64,000 nt of DNA from Vibrio chagasii. Its GTDB lineage: Bacteria > Pseudomonadota > Gammaproteobacteria > Enterobacterales > Vibrionaceae. Under the pieces are notes generated by a model. That model saw nothing but the letters and a program-made list of their open reading frames with translations. It was not told the origin of the DNA and did not search any database. Within the stretch, counting starts at the first letter, position 1. Each line of letters starts with the position of its first letter. Positions 26,661-35,661 of the stretch are shown here, piece after piece. The stretch is taken from assembly GCF_002954585.1 (NCBI RefSeq), contig NZ_MSCI01000001.1:620001-684000 (forward strand). Direction: 5' to 3'. The translations under genes were made by a program, and so were the position numbers.

Positions 26661-28655
26661 TTATTCCGGTTTAGGTACTACACGCATGTTGTCCATATAG
26701 TAATCAGGAATAATACGAGGGTAAAATCTATCCTCTAAACACTCATAAAGGAACTCGTCATCATTTCTGTTTTGCGGCGGTAAACCACATACTTTAATTG
26801 CGCGACCATTATTGACATATTCTTGCTTTTGGTTATCAAAAATCTCTTCAACAAAATAGAATTTATTGCCTTTGACTACGCCACCATAACCGCGGTCAAA
26901 CATACTTTGACTTAGAGCGAAGCTCGCGACTTCGTTGTTATTCAAGTTGCTATACACTTTCAACTGGTAATGGCTAACATCAGCATCAAATAATTGATCT
27001 TTTGAAAGGACTAATTCTTGTTTTGCAAACATAATATTTCGATACACGATAGCACCACTATCATGCACTAAAGTCACACGATAACCCATGATGTCCTGAC
27101 CATATACCCTTAAGTCCACACCACTTATCGCTTGTAAGCCATTAAAAATCCACTCCCAAGGGTTGATTGCAGAGGGAAGAATTTGATAAAGCGTCGTCAT
27201 CGCAGTATTCCCGCCGCTTAGATCTTCAACAATCGCAGAACCTTCACTTTGATCAAGTAACGAACCTACTGTAATAGGGAAGGATTGACTACGGAAATTA
27301 GGAACATACACACACAGCTCTTCAAGCGTAATGCCATTAGTAAAACCACTACCTTCAATCTCGTCACTATTACATAAATGACGCTCTGACTCCCCCTCGA
27401 CCACTTTAGGTATGTGTTTTACAACCGCATTCACAGCACTCGCTAAATTGAATGTTTTCCCAATATTGGCCAGCTTAAAGTTCGTTGTAACAGCCTTATT
27501 CATTGCCTGAGAGGCAGAGTTTACAAAAGTCGCCCCTGTAGGCCCTGTAGTAATTTTGACTAATGAGTTAAACAAACGACGAATGTTAGGAACCATCGCC
27601 TTTTTCCAAATTTCAGAGTTCAAATTAACATCCGACACGCTCTTCTTCATCACTTCCCAAGAGATTGGATCGATACCCGCTGGTTTTAAATCATTATTTA
27701 CTTGGTCTTTTGAAACAAACAAATTAGATTCATTCTGCATAATAAAAGAGCGGAGGTTGGAAAGAAATTCAATAACAGAAACACCCTGTTCACCCGGTGA
27801 AAAATACTCAGTTGGATATAGAACCTCTGAGTTACCCGTAGGAACCGTCTCAAGCCCAAACAACATCACCTCCGAAAGACTTACCTCTTTGTAGGCTACG
27901 TACGAGTTGTTCCAAGTTTTAACTATCGGGGTAGTGGTACACTCCGCACACCTAACTATGTCTCGAATTACATCCTTTAAAAGCTTGTCTAACTCCCTTT
28001 CAGCAGTAGTCATCGATAACTTTTCTGAAAGATATTTTTGTATAAACAGTAGCTCTTGATAATGGATTTTCTCTGCTTTTGTTGGCTTTGGTGACGAGAA
28101 ATCTATTTGCTCAATTTCAGCATCATGAAAGCGCTTTGCTTCATTATCATACTGAACGAACAATTGTTGTTTTGCACCGACAAAATCTAGCCCTGTTTTA
28201 CTGCTATTTTCATCCAGCTCTTGGCGAATGATTGTTTGTAGTTCAGGGTTAATACGAGCGTCCATAATGGACTGCGTGTCTGCGATAATAGGGCTAACAT
28301 AACCCTGATCTCCATGATGAACATCGGCAAGAACGATATTAGTATTACTAATCATCTCGAGCTTGACATTAAGATATTGTTTCTTAATTGGTTCTTGCTC
28401 TTGATACCAATCCGAAGAAACCGAATCGTATTTTTCTTTCAGATAATCCTCACAAGGCTTCTCTTCCGAACGGTAAGTTAAGCAATTCTTCGAAAGAACC
28501 AACTGAAATAGGTATAGGGAGTCATGGTATTTAGGATCCACTTGGTCATAAAACACCGTTTGAACAACCGACGAGTGATTAACGTCTTGTGCAAAAGAGG
28601 TATTTGACAAAAGCGCGCTCATTAATACGAACGGCAAAGCCTTAGATATTTTCAT
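26661..28655 (-). CDS. Exported protein of unknown function, 664 residues
   Basis: I do not recognise this protein. A clear signal peptide (MKISKALPFVLMSALLSNTS, cut near FAQ) predicts export to the periplasm or outside. The mature part has a mostly helical N-terminal half with charged stretches (PTKAEKIHYQELLFIQKYLS). A cysteine pair RCAECTTTP lies near 240, with further scattered cysteines (CLTYRSEEKPCEDYL, HLCNSDE, ELCVYVPNF, VCGLPP, YECLED) suggesting disulfides. A helical middle part (about 340-440) may be membrane-active or a stalk, and the C-terminal third is beta-like (YRVTLVHDSGAIVYRNIMFA, YQLKVYSNLNNNEVASFALS). There are no transmembrane helices after the signal and no barrel-type final Phe. 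It stands alone, convergent with ltaE and divergent from ylqF. The ribosome site is weak (AGCGAGA). Confidence 0.75.
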   Translation of the reverse strand: MKISKALPFVLMSALLSNTSFAQDVNHSSVVQTVFYDQVDPKYHDSLYLFQLVLSKNCLTYRSEEKPCEDYLKEKYDSVSSDWYQEQEPIKKQYLNVKLEMISNTNIVLADVHHGDQGYVSPIIADTQSIMDARINPELQTIIRQELDENSSKTGLDFVGAKQQLFVQYDNEAKRFHDAEIEQIDFSSPKPTKAEKIHYQELLFIQKYLSEKLSMTTAERELDKLLKDVIRDIVRCAECTTTPIVKTWNNSYVAYKEVSLSEVMLFGLETVPTGNSEVLYPTEYFSPGEQGVSVIEFLSNLRSFIMQNESNLFVSKDQVNNDLKPAGIDPISWEVMKKSVSDVNLNSEIWKKAMVPNIRRLFNSLVKITTGPTGATFVNSASQAMNKAVTTNFKLANIGKTFNLASAVNAVVKHIPKVVEGESERHLCNSDEIEGSGFTNGITLEELCVYVPNFRSQSFPITVGSLLDQSEGSAIVEDLSGGNTAMTTLYQILPSAINPWEWIFNGLQAISGVDLRVYGQDIMGYRVTLVHDSGAIVYRNIMFAKQELVLSKDQLFDADVSHYQLKVYSNLNNNEVASFALSQSMFDRGYGGVVKGNKFYFVEEIFDNQKQEYVNNGRAIKVCGLPPQNRNDDEFLYECLEDRFYPRIIPDYYMDNMRVVPKPE

Positions 28656-29051
28656 GTATTTTTATTCTCGCTGAGATTTTGTGTTTCGCCGCTAATAATA
28701 AAAATGCCAATAAAAATATCATTCGAATTTAATGATAAAACAATCAAAAAACTATGAATAGAAGGCCATCTGCCATATTAATAGTAAAAATATATTTTTG
28801 TGTTCTTATGTTAAAATAAATGATTAAAAGTAAAATAACCCAAAAGCAAAAAAGCTATGGTCAACAAGCCATTGGTTAAAAAACTCTCAACTTCCCATCA
28901 AAGTTCTTCTCTATGCTCCCTAAACTTCAGCTAAAATCATGTTAGAGGACCATTAAAGACGGATCTTTATCGTCCCTTTATAGATATGGCTTTACACGCC
29001 CTATTGAACCCTTACAATGTGCAGCAACTATATTTATCAAGGTTTATCTCT
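28656..29051. other. AT-rich intergenic stretch between two divergent genes
   Basis: About 400 bases rich in A and T runs. I see no ORF, tRNA or clear operator. It must hold the promoters of the unknown exported protein and ylqF; none stands out enough to mark. Confidence 0.5.
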
Positions 29052-29987
29052 ATGTCTATTCAATGGTTTCCGGGTCACATGCATAAAGCCCGCAAAGAAA
29101 TCGAAGAAGTTATCCCACAGGTTGATGTGATCATCGAAGTACTGGATGCGCGTATTCCGTTCAGTAGTGAAAACCCTATGATCTCCTCACTGCGCGGCGA
29201 TAAGCCTTGTGTAAAAGTGCTGAACAAACGTGACCTTGCGGACCCAGAGTTAACTGAACGTTGGATCGAACATTTCGAGAAAGAGCAAGGTGTAAAAGCT
29301 ATTGCAATTACCACCAGCGTTAAAGAAGAAGTAAATCACATCATGGAGCTGGTTCGTAAGCTCGCACCACACCGTGAAGAGATTGGTAAGAACATTCGTA
29401 CTATGATCATGGGTATCCCTAATGTGGGTAAATCAACCATCATCAACTGCCTAGCAGGACGCACAATCGCGGTGACAGGTAACCAACCTGCGGTAACTCG
29501 TCGTCAACAGCGTATTAACCTACAAAATGGCGTGATCCTATCTGATACCCCAGGAATCCTTTGGCCTAAAGTAGAAAACCCGCACAGTGGTTTCCGCCTA
29601 GCGGCTACAGGCGCAGTAAAAGATACAGCGATGGAATACGATGAAGTAGCATTCTACACCGTTGAGTATCTTGCGAAGCAGTACCCTCACCTACTGCAAG
29701 AACGTTACCAAATTGAAGAGCTGCCAGAGTCTGATATCGAGTTGATGGAAGCCATTGGTCGTAAGCGCGGTGCACTTCGTGCTGGTGGTCATATTGACCT
29801 TCATAAGTGTTCTGAGATCTTACTGCATGAACTTCGTAACGGCACTTTGGGTAAAGTAACTCTAGAACTGCCAGAAATGATCACTAAAGAGTTGATCGAA
29901 GTTGAAGAAGCCGCTGCACTGAAAGCAGAGCAACAAGCTAAGAAAAAAGAAGAGCGTCGTAAACGTTACTTGAAGAACAAGCGTTAA
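29052..29987 (+). CDS. ylqF: Ribosome biogenesis GTPase YlqF/RbgA
   Basis: This 311-residue circularly permuted GTPase has G4 (NKRDLAD) before G1 (GIPNVGKST), followed by the G3 motif DTPG, the diagnostic order of the YlqF/YawG family. The N-terminus MSIQWFPGHMHKA is the family hallmark and fixes the start at 29052; an upstream in-frame ATG at 28986 adds 22 unconserved residues. The C-terminal domain (DIELMEAIGRKRGAL) binds rRNA. The family takes part in late assembly of the 50S subunit. The extreme C-terminus is a basic tail (KKKEERRKRYLKNKR). Confidence 0.93.
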   Translation: MSIQWFPGHMHKARKEIEEVIPQVDVIIEVLDARIPFSSENPMISSLRGDKPCVKVLNKRDLADPELTERWIEHFEKEQGVKAIAITTSVKEEVNHIMELVRKLAPHREEIGKNIRTMIMGIPNVGKSTIINCLAGRTIAVTGNQPAVTRRQQRINLQNGVILSDTPGILWPKVENPHSGFRLAATGAVKDTAMEYDEVAFYTVEYLAKQYPHLLQERYQIEELPESDIELMEAIGRKRGALRAGGHIDLHKCSEILLHELRNGTLGKVTLELPEMITKELIEVEEAAALKAEQQAKKKEERRKRYLKNKR

Positions 29988-30178
29988 TAACGATTAATCA
30001 CTCTCATATATCCCTCTAAACATGTTCACGTTCTATTCCATGTAGGACGTGAATATTGTGCACCTCCTTTGTTGATCTAGCTAACATACTGACAAATCAA
30101 TAAAAATGCTCGTTTACAATCATCAAGACTGTGACATACTACGCAAATTATTGTGTATCAATTACGGCTAGCTTCTCA

Positions 30179-31267
30179 ATGCGCTCTTATACCGGGTTCA
30201 AAAATCAGCGATTTAAAACCTATTTCGACAACGAAATTTATCTGCCGTACATAAATTTCATCTATATTCCGATCTCAATATTCTGCGCTTTTATTGTCAC
30301 TGACTATATTCACTTCGGTACGGAATGCGTTACACCAATCATCTTGCGTATTCTCCTGTTCTTGATGATGATGGCCGTTGCTCGTTACTGCATCAAAAAC
30401 AAGCCTAACGTTTTAGAGTTCGTAGAAAGTACCTTTCTTGTTATTAGTTCTCTGTTTTTGGTCTTTGTTGGCCGACTCGCTATTGATTTAGGGAACTTTG
30501 ACTACCAAGGTGGCATCATTCTAGTGATGATCTACATAGGTACTTTTTCTCGATTGTCTGCCAAATACAGCATTACGACGCTTTCATTTATCTTTTCCGC
30601 ATACCTGATCGGCCTATCTCCCCTACTATACGCAGCAGAACCTACTCACGAAATTGAGACCATTTCGGTTTACTTATCTGGCTATGTCTTAATTTCTGCA
30701 GCCTGTATAAGGCGTGATTTAGAAGTACATAAACGCTTCGCACAGTCTGAACAGCTTCGTAAACAAGCGATACAATTACGTAAACAATCGAATATGTTTG
30801 AAGCACTGTCTTATAAAGACGCGCTTACCGGTTGCTACAACCGACTCTACTTACATCAAGTTATTGAACCGAGCATTAACCGTAAACAGTCGATTACATC
30901 GATTATGATCGACATTGACCATTTCAAAGCGATCAACGATACCTACGGCCACCAAATGGGCGATCTAGTTATTAAAGAGTTGGCCATTGAGATTCAGAAA
31001 AGACTGCCACTTGGAAGTAACTGTTTTCGATATGGCGGTGAGGAGTTTCTGATACTGGTTCAAGGTGGAACTAAAGCTTCAATTCAGACGCTTGTAGACT
31101 CTCTACTGGAGTGCCCTTCTCGCCTTAGACTAGAAGTCACAATTTCAATTGGTGTCAAACACGCTTCTCAAGCTCTAGGTTCCGTAGAGCAACTCATTGA
31201 TGACGCAGACCAAGCACTCTATATTTCAAAGAAAAATGGGCGGAATCAAATCTCTTGGTCTGATTAG
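30179..31267 (+). CDS. Membrane-bound diguanylate cyclase (GGDEF)
   Basis: This protein of about 362 residues has six predicted membrane helices in its first 180 residues, a short coiled linker (SEQLRKQAIQLRKQSNMFEA) and a C-terminal GGDEF domain that makes c-di-GMP from two GTP. The domain holds DALTGCYNRLYL, MIDIDHFKAINDTYGH and the active-site loop RYGGEEF. The allosteric RxxD inhibitory site is absent, since the residues before the loop are RLPLGSNCF. The membrane part has no named sensor domain. A GTG at 30131 would add 16 residues; neither start has a good ribosome site. Confidence 0.88.
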   Translation: MRSYTGFKNQRFKTYFDNEIYLPYINFIYIPISIFCAFIVTDYIHFGTECVTPIILRILLFLMMMAVARYCIKNKPNVLEFVESTFLVISSLFLVFVGRLAIDLGNFDYQGGIILVMIYIGTFSRLSAKYSITTLSFIFSAYLIGLSPLLYAAEPTHEIETISVYLSGYVLISAACIRRDLEVHKRFAQSEQLRKQAIQLRKQSNMFEALSYKDALTGCYNRLYLHQVIEPSINRKQSITSIMIDIDHFKAINDTYGHQMGDLVIKELAIEIQKRLPLGSNCFRYGGEEFLILVQGGTKASIQTLVDSLLECPSRLRLEVTISIGVKHASQALGSVEQLIDDADQALYISKKNGRNQISWSD

Positions 31268-31303
31268 TTAGAAGCTTAATGTCATCTGATTATAGGACGA
31301 ACG

Positions 31304-31340
31304 AAAAAGCCCCAAGCGTCTATAATACTTGGGGCTTTAT
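31304..31340. terminator. Bidirectional terminator between the GGDEF and GNAT genes
   Basis: An 11-base-pair AAAGCCCCAAG stem with an 11-base loop, flanked by A5 on the left and T-rich sequence on the right. It can serve both convergent genes. Confidence 0.85.
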
Positions 31341-31394
31341 TTATATTCTCAATCGCATAATTAAGCCATGTCGAACAAAGCGTAATATCGAAAA

Positions 31395-31940
31395 TCAAGA
31401 ATAGACGATGCTTTTTGTTTTCTGCTCAAGGTCGACTAGAGAAGGCCAAGAGATCACTTTCTCATTCACTTTACTTCCGCACGGCGCATTCCACACCTGT
31501 TCCAGTTCTTGTTTTCCGCCAATAGCTTCATAAAACGCTATAGCTTGGTGGTTTTCCGACATCACCTCTAGGTAAAGCCCGGAATCAGAATAGTATTGTT
31601 TTAAGCGTTGAGACAATTCAGACAACAATCGTTTACCTAAACCACGGCCACGATAATTACTGTCTACGTGCAATGAATCAATGAACGTTCCCCGTTCAAA
31701 ATTGTGATTGCCAAACGCACAGACAAAACCAACCAGTAAACCGCCTTCCTCGAGCAATAGAACATGTTGGTTAAAAGGTGGATTAATCAGACGAGTCTGC
31801 CAAATAACAGATCTGTCCTCCAAAACCTCATGTTCTAGGTAATCATCAGCAAGAATGCCACGGTAATAAAGCTTCCAGCTATCCGCATGTAATTGGGCAA
31901 TCCGCTCATAATCTTTATATTCAGCTATTTTAATTTCCAT
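31395..31940 (-). CDS. GNAT-family N-acetyltransferase
   Basis: This 181-residue acetyl-CoA-dependent acyltransferase has the acetyl-CoA loop motif R/Q-x-x-G-x-G in NYRGRGLGKRLLSEL (about residues 94-108), preceded by the beta-4 strand FIDSLHVDS and followed by LYLEVMSENHQAIAFYEAIG. The substrate is unknown. A single gene divergent from the desaturase. Confidence 0.88.
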   Translation of the reverse strand: MEIKIAEYKDYERIAQLHADSWKLYYRGILADDYLEHEVLEDRSVIWQTRLINPPFNQHVLLLEEGGLLVGFVCAFGNHNFERGTFIDSLHVDSNYRGRGLGKRLLSELSQRLKQYYSDSGLYLEVMSENHQAIAFYEAIGGKQELEQVWNAPCGSKVNEKVISWPSLVDLEQKTKSIVYS

Positions 31941-32047
31941 TTATTAGCCCTTAGTACTTCCATTTATGACTTGCTACTACATTTCACACTACCTTTATAC
32001 AATATTTAAGCAAAACATACTAATACACGTTTACACTTTCAATATTG

Positions 32048-32064
32048 ACTTACACGTGTACGCT
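32048..32064 (+). promoter_or_regulatory. FabR-like palindrome upstream of the desaturase
   Basis: ACTTACACGTGTACGCT. Its reverse complement begins AGCGTACA, the half-site known from E. coli FabR operators, and the centre is the perfect palindrome TACACGTGTA. It lies 29-45 bases before the desaturase start. FabR-type repressors control unsaturated fatty-acid genes. Confidence 0.5.
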
Positions 32065-32092
32065 GATATTCTAGCGCACAGATGTAAGCTCA

Positions 32093-33250
32093 ATGGGAAA
32101 ATTGCTAATGACTAGTGCCGACAAACCATCAACAAAAAAGCCGCCGTTAATCTGGCTCAATATTTTTATATTCTCTTTTAGTATGCTGCTTGCTGTTGTT
32201 GCGGCTCCCGTTTATGGCTACTTTTTTGGCTATGGAATGGAACACTGGGTATGGCTAGCGATCTGTTTTAGCTTCTGTAACCTTTCTATCACGACTGGCT
32301 ATCACCGCTTGTGGTCACACAAAGCATTTGAAGCACATTCGAGCCTAAGATTCCTATTTGCTTTAGGTGGCGCCTTTGCCCTACAAAACAGCGCTCTGCA
32401 CTGGTCTTCAGACCACCGTGTTCACCACAAGCATGTCGATAACAACGACAAAGACCCATACTCTGCAAAACGTGGTTTTTGGTACTCACACATCGGCTGG
32501 ATGATTCGCAACTACAACACGTCTATCTATAAAGATCACGAGAACTGTCGTGACTTGAAGAAAGACAAGATCGTAATGTGGCAGCACAAGCACTACATTC
32601 TCCTGGCGCTTATCATGAACTTTGGTGTGCCGATCGCACTAGGTCTGATCTATGGAGATGTGATTGGCATGCTGTTGATCGTAGGTGCGGTTCGTTTGGT
32701 ACTTAACCACCACACAACATTCTTCATTAACTCTCTTGCGCACATCTGGGGTAGCCAACCGTTTACCGACAAGAACACAGCACGTGATAATGGTGTACTT
32801 GCTGTACTTACTTTTGGCGAAGGCTACCACAACTTCCACCATATCTTTGAGAATGACTACCGTAACGGCATTTACTGGTGGCAATATGATCCAACGAAAT
32901 GGTTGATTAAGAGCGCTTCGTTAATGGGTCTTACAAGTAAGCTTAAGAAAACACCACAAGCACGTATTGAAAAGGCCGAAGCTGCAATGTTATTGAAGCG
33001 CACACAGCAGAAGATCATGCATCGTGCAGATAACATTCAGATTGCAGAAAAACTACAGGCAGAGTTTGATTCTCTCGTCTCCAATATGAACGATTACTAC
33101 GCCGTTAAAAAGCAACTGTTAGAAAGCAAGCGTGACGATGTCGTTAAGAAGTACGAACACTCTTTACTTAAAGTCCGTTACCAGCAGATCAAGATGAACT
33201 TCGAACAGCAAAAGAAAAATTGGGCGATGACGGTTGAGCAGTACGCTTAA
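32093..33250 (+). CDS. Membrane fatty-acid (acyl-CoA type) desaturase
   Basis: This 385-residue integral membrane di-iron desaturase of the delta-9 type introduces a double bond into saturated acyl chains, useful for keeping membranes fluid in the cold. All three histidine boxes are visible: HRLWSH (about 63), HRVHHKH (about 107) and HNFHH (about 247), with membrane helices between them. A charged helical tail of about 95 residues follows the last box (about 290-385), longer than in short bacterial forms. Starts at 32093 and 32108 are both possible. It is an isolated gene with its own terminator and a FabR-like site upstream. Confidence 0.92.
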   Translation: MGKLLMTSADKPSTKKPPLIWLNIFIFSFSMLLAVVAAPVYGYFFGYGMEHWVWLAICFSFCNLSITTGYHRLWSHKAFEAHSSLRFLFALGGAFALQNSALHWSSDHRVHHKHVDNNDKDPYSAKRGFWYSHIGWMIRNYNTSIYKDHENCRDLKKDKIVMWQHKHYILLALIMNFGVPIALGLIYGDVIGMLLIVGAVRLVLNHHTTFFINSLAHIWGSQPFTDKNTARDNGVLAVLTFGEGYHNFHHIFENDYRNGIYWWQYDPTKWLIKSASLMGLTSKLKKTPQARIEKAEAAMLLKRTQQKIMHRADNIQIAEKLQAEFDSLVSNMNDYYAVKKQLLESKRDDVVKKYEHSLLKVRYQQIKMNFEQQKKNWAMTVEQYA

Positions 33251-33304
33251 AGTAAAGGAGCGCGCTTAACACACCAGTAACAATACTGTTTGGTTCTTAT
33301 TCGA

Positions 33305-33335
33305 AGGCCCTCATGCAAAGCATGAGGGCTTTATT
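33305..33335 (+). terminator. Terminator of the desaturase gene
   Basis: A 10-base-pair GCCCTCATGC stem with a three-base loop and a T-rich tail. Confidence 0.87.
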
Positions 33336-33531
33336 AATCTACAGGTCTAATTAAATATCTGAATTTAGAGCTTTTCTTTAAATCATAAACACTGGTTCCA
33401 GTTGTCACATTTTTGATGCAATACCATGTATTATCGCAACGCTTCGCGTGATCATCGTCACTTACAACTTAACCCTCGTCTCATACCATGCGCGTCCAAA
33501 AATTCTTTCAAGCAACTAGCGGATCCATTTT

Positions 33532-34902
33532 ATGAAATTGTTAAAAACATCTATCGCGTTTGCCATCTCTTCTGCGCTTTTGATTGGTTGCAGCAGCGAT
33601 ACCGATTACGTTCAACCTGAAGAAGTAAAGATCGCTACTTATAACCTGTCTTTTGATCGTGCCACCTTCCAAGATCTTGTAACGGAAATGCAGATTGAAC
33701 CAAGCGCTCAAGCAGTACTTGTATCTGACTATCTCAACAACACAATTAGTGCGGCTGACAAAGAGACGGCGGCAAAAGTGATTCAAATCCGCAACGTAGC
33801 AGCCGTGATTCAAAAGAATCGACCTGATGTACTGATGATGGCCGAATTTAATAATGACGGTACTGGCACGAACAAGTCAGCACTAGAAGGCCTCCAGAAA
33901 AACTACCTTTCTGTTGCTCAAAGCCTTGACGGTGCGGGCGGTGAAGCGAACCTAGAGCCAATTTCATACCCTTACTTTGAAAGTTACGCTACCAACACGG
34001 GCTTATTGAATGAATTTGGCTTTGACCTAGACAACGACGGCAACCCGGGCACCTTACCTGGAGATGCGTGGGGCTTTGGCTTATATCATGGCCAATACGC
34101 TTTTGCTTTGATGTCTAAATATGAAATCGACACGGCAAACACTCGTACATTCCAAAAATTTAAATGGAAGGACCTAGAAGGATCAACGATCCCTACCATC
34201 ACTGTATGTGATGACCCGAGTAAATTTCCAACAGGCATGACATGTGGTGATGAATGGTACACAGCACAAGAATGGTCAGAAGTTCGTTTGTCTTCAAAGA
34301 ATCATGTCGATGCACCTATTCTAATTCCGACTAAAAATGGTACTGAAACCGTTCACTTACTGATGTCTCACCCTACTCCTCCTGCTTTTGATGTGGGTAA
34401 GAACATCGAGCAAAACGCAGCAGAAGTCGATTTCTGGTACCAATACATCCAAAACAAATCGTACATCTATGATGATTCTGGAAAAACTGGTGGATTAGAG
34501 CAAGGCAAACACTTTGTTATGATGGGCGACCAAAACCTAGATCCAGTAGATGGCGATGGCATAAGCTCTGTTATGCAAAGCTTGCACAACGACTCATTAG
34601 TTAATCAAAAAGTCACCAACGGCAGTCTATATCCTACTAGTTATGGTGCAGCTGAACACGCGGTCGATAATTCATTACCTCACCCACAGCCAAACCGTAT
34701 CACTTCGACATTTGGTCTTGCGGTCGATTACGCACTGCCTTCAGCAACACTTAACATCGTTGACTCTGGTGTTTACTGGTCAGCTTCTTATGAAGAAGGG
34801 CGTAAGCTATTCAATGACTCACGAATTGGTGATTATGGTAACGGCAAGGACGTATCCTCTGATCACCGAATGATCTGGGTAAAGGCTGATTTCAGTAACT
34901 AG
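33532..34902 (+). CDS. Lipoprotein of the endonuclease/exonuclease/phosphatase superfamily
   Basis: This 456-residue protein has a lipoprotein signal (lipobox LLIGC, cysteine about residue 20), so it is probably anchored to a membrane facing the periplasm or outside. The mature part has the EEP-fold signature: the N-terminal strand KIATYNLSFDR, the metal-binding glutamate in DVLMMAEFNNDG, the histidine in LLMSHPTPP, the Asp/Asn pair in MMGDQNLDPVDGDG, and the terminal SSDHRMIW. Such proteins are metal-dependent phosphodiesterases or nucleases. The substrate is unknown; scavenging phosphate from nucleic acids or phosphoesters is plausible. Confidence 0.85.
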   Translation: MKLLKTSIAFAISSALLIGCSSDTDYVQPEEVKIATYNLSFDRATFQDLVTEMQIEPSAQAVLVSDYLNNTISAADKETAAKVIQIRNVAAVIQKNRPDVLMMAEFNNDGTGTNKSALEGLQKNYLSVAQSLDGAGGEANLEPISYPYFESYATNTGLLNEFGFDLDNDGNPGTLPGDAWGFGLYHGQYAFALMSKYEIDTANTRTFQKFKWKDLEGSTIPTITVCDDPSKFPTGMTCGDEWYTAQEWSEVRLSSKNHVDAPILIPTKNGTETVHLLMSHPTPPAFDVGKNIEQNAAEVDFWYQYIQNKSYIYDDSGKTGGLEQGKHFVMMGDQNLDPVDGDGISSVMQSLHNDSLVNQKVTNGSLYPTSYGAAEHAVDNSLPHPQPNRITSTFGLAVDYALPSATLNIVDSGVYWSASYEEGRKLFNDSRIGDYGNGKDVSSDHRMIWVKADFSN

Positions 34903-34915
34903 TTCTTTTACCTTT

Positions 34916-34946
34916 AAGATGCCCGACTTATTGTCGGGCATTTTTA
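34916..34946 (+). terminator. Terminator of the lipoprotein gene
   Basis: An ATGCCCGAC stem with a five-base loop and a T5 tract. Confidence 0.87.
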
Positions 34947-35092
34947 TGGGCGTAACTCACCAATAGTCTAGTCATCGCCAAAAGGATTATGGACACCAAT
35001 AACCATAGTCATTGGATGCCTCGATTCTTTTTCTTTGATTCATAGATACTTATATTATCCGGACCAATAGATTAATTGCCCAGGAATTCACA

Positions 35093-35383
35093 ATGACCAC
35101 GCTAACTATTATTGCGACAATTGTCTGTAAAGAAGAGAACATTGAATTCGTAAAATCAGAGATGATCAAACTAATCGATAAAACCCGCGCTGAAAAAGGC
35201 TGTATCAACTACGACCTCCATCAAGACAACAGTAACCCGGCGCACTTTGTGTTTCATGAGAATTGGGAGTCAGAGGCTCTGCTTGAAAAGCATCTAGAAA
35301 GTCAGCATATCGCAGACTACGTTGCGGCGACTGAGGGATGTATCGAATCATTCGTTATTAATCGAATGACACACATCGCCTGA
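35093..35383 (+). CDS. Antibiotic biosynthesis monooxygenase (ABM) domain protein
   Basis: This 96-residue single-domain protein is of the ABM/YgiN-like ferredoxin fold, typically a dimeric cofactor-free quinol monooxygenase. Conserved stretches are EFVKSEMIKLIDKTRAEKGC, INYDLHQDNSNPAHFVFHE and WESEALLEKHLESQHI. Substrate and pathway cannot be told. It is a single gene followed by a hairpin. Confidence 0.85.
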   Translation: MTTLTIIATIVCKEENIEFVKSEMIKLIDKTRAEKGCINYDLHQDNSNPAHFVFHENWESEALLEKHLESQHIADYVAATEGCIESFVINRMTHIA

Positions 35384-35410
35384 TACGCGGTTTACTACTG
35401 ATTCATCAAC

Positions 35411-35440
35411 AAGCCCTGCTACTAAAGCAGGGCTTCGTTC
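35411..35440 (+). terminator. Probable terminator of the ABM gene
   Basis: An AAGCCCTGCT stem with its exact reverse complement; the T tract is broken (CGTTCTTT), so efficiency may be modest. Confidence 0.65.
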
Positions 35441-35661
35441 TTTCTGGTGACTTTCACTTTTCCGAGTAGATTCAGCACCGTCCTCTCTGCACTGTCTTTC
35501 ACCTGTCGCCTTCAAAAACGAACCTCACTACAAACAAATATTCCTAAACTGATATCAAGCAACCTCACGAAAGATCAATCACATTCATTTAAATACTGTT
35601 CGCGACCTTTGACCATAAAATGAGCGGCAAATGACAAAAATAACCGTCGACAGGAATGTAG

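Noticed and set aside
28986..29051. Upstream ATG that would extend YlqF by 22 residues
   Set aside because: The family N-terminus MSIQWFPGHMHKA starts at 29052, and the extra residues have no conserved character.
30027..30051. Nine-base-pair hairpin after ylqF
   Set aside because: It has no T tract on either strand, so I do not call it a terminator.
33396..33420. Possible Pho box upstream of the EEP lipoprotein (TTGTCACATTTTTGATG)
   Set aside because: The second repeat is too weak to support PhoB binding.
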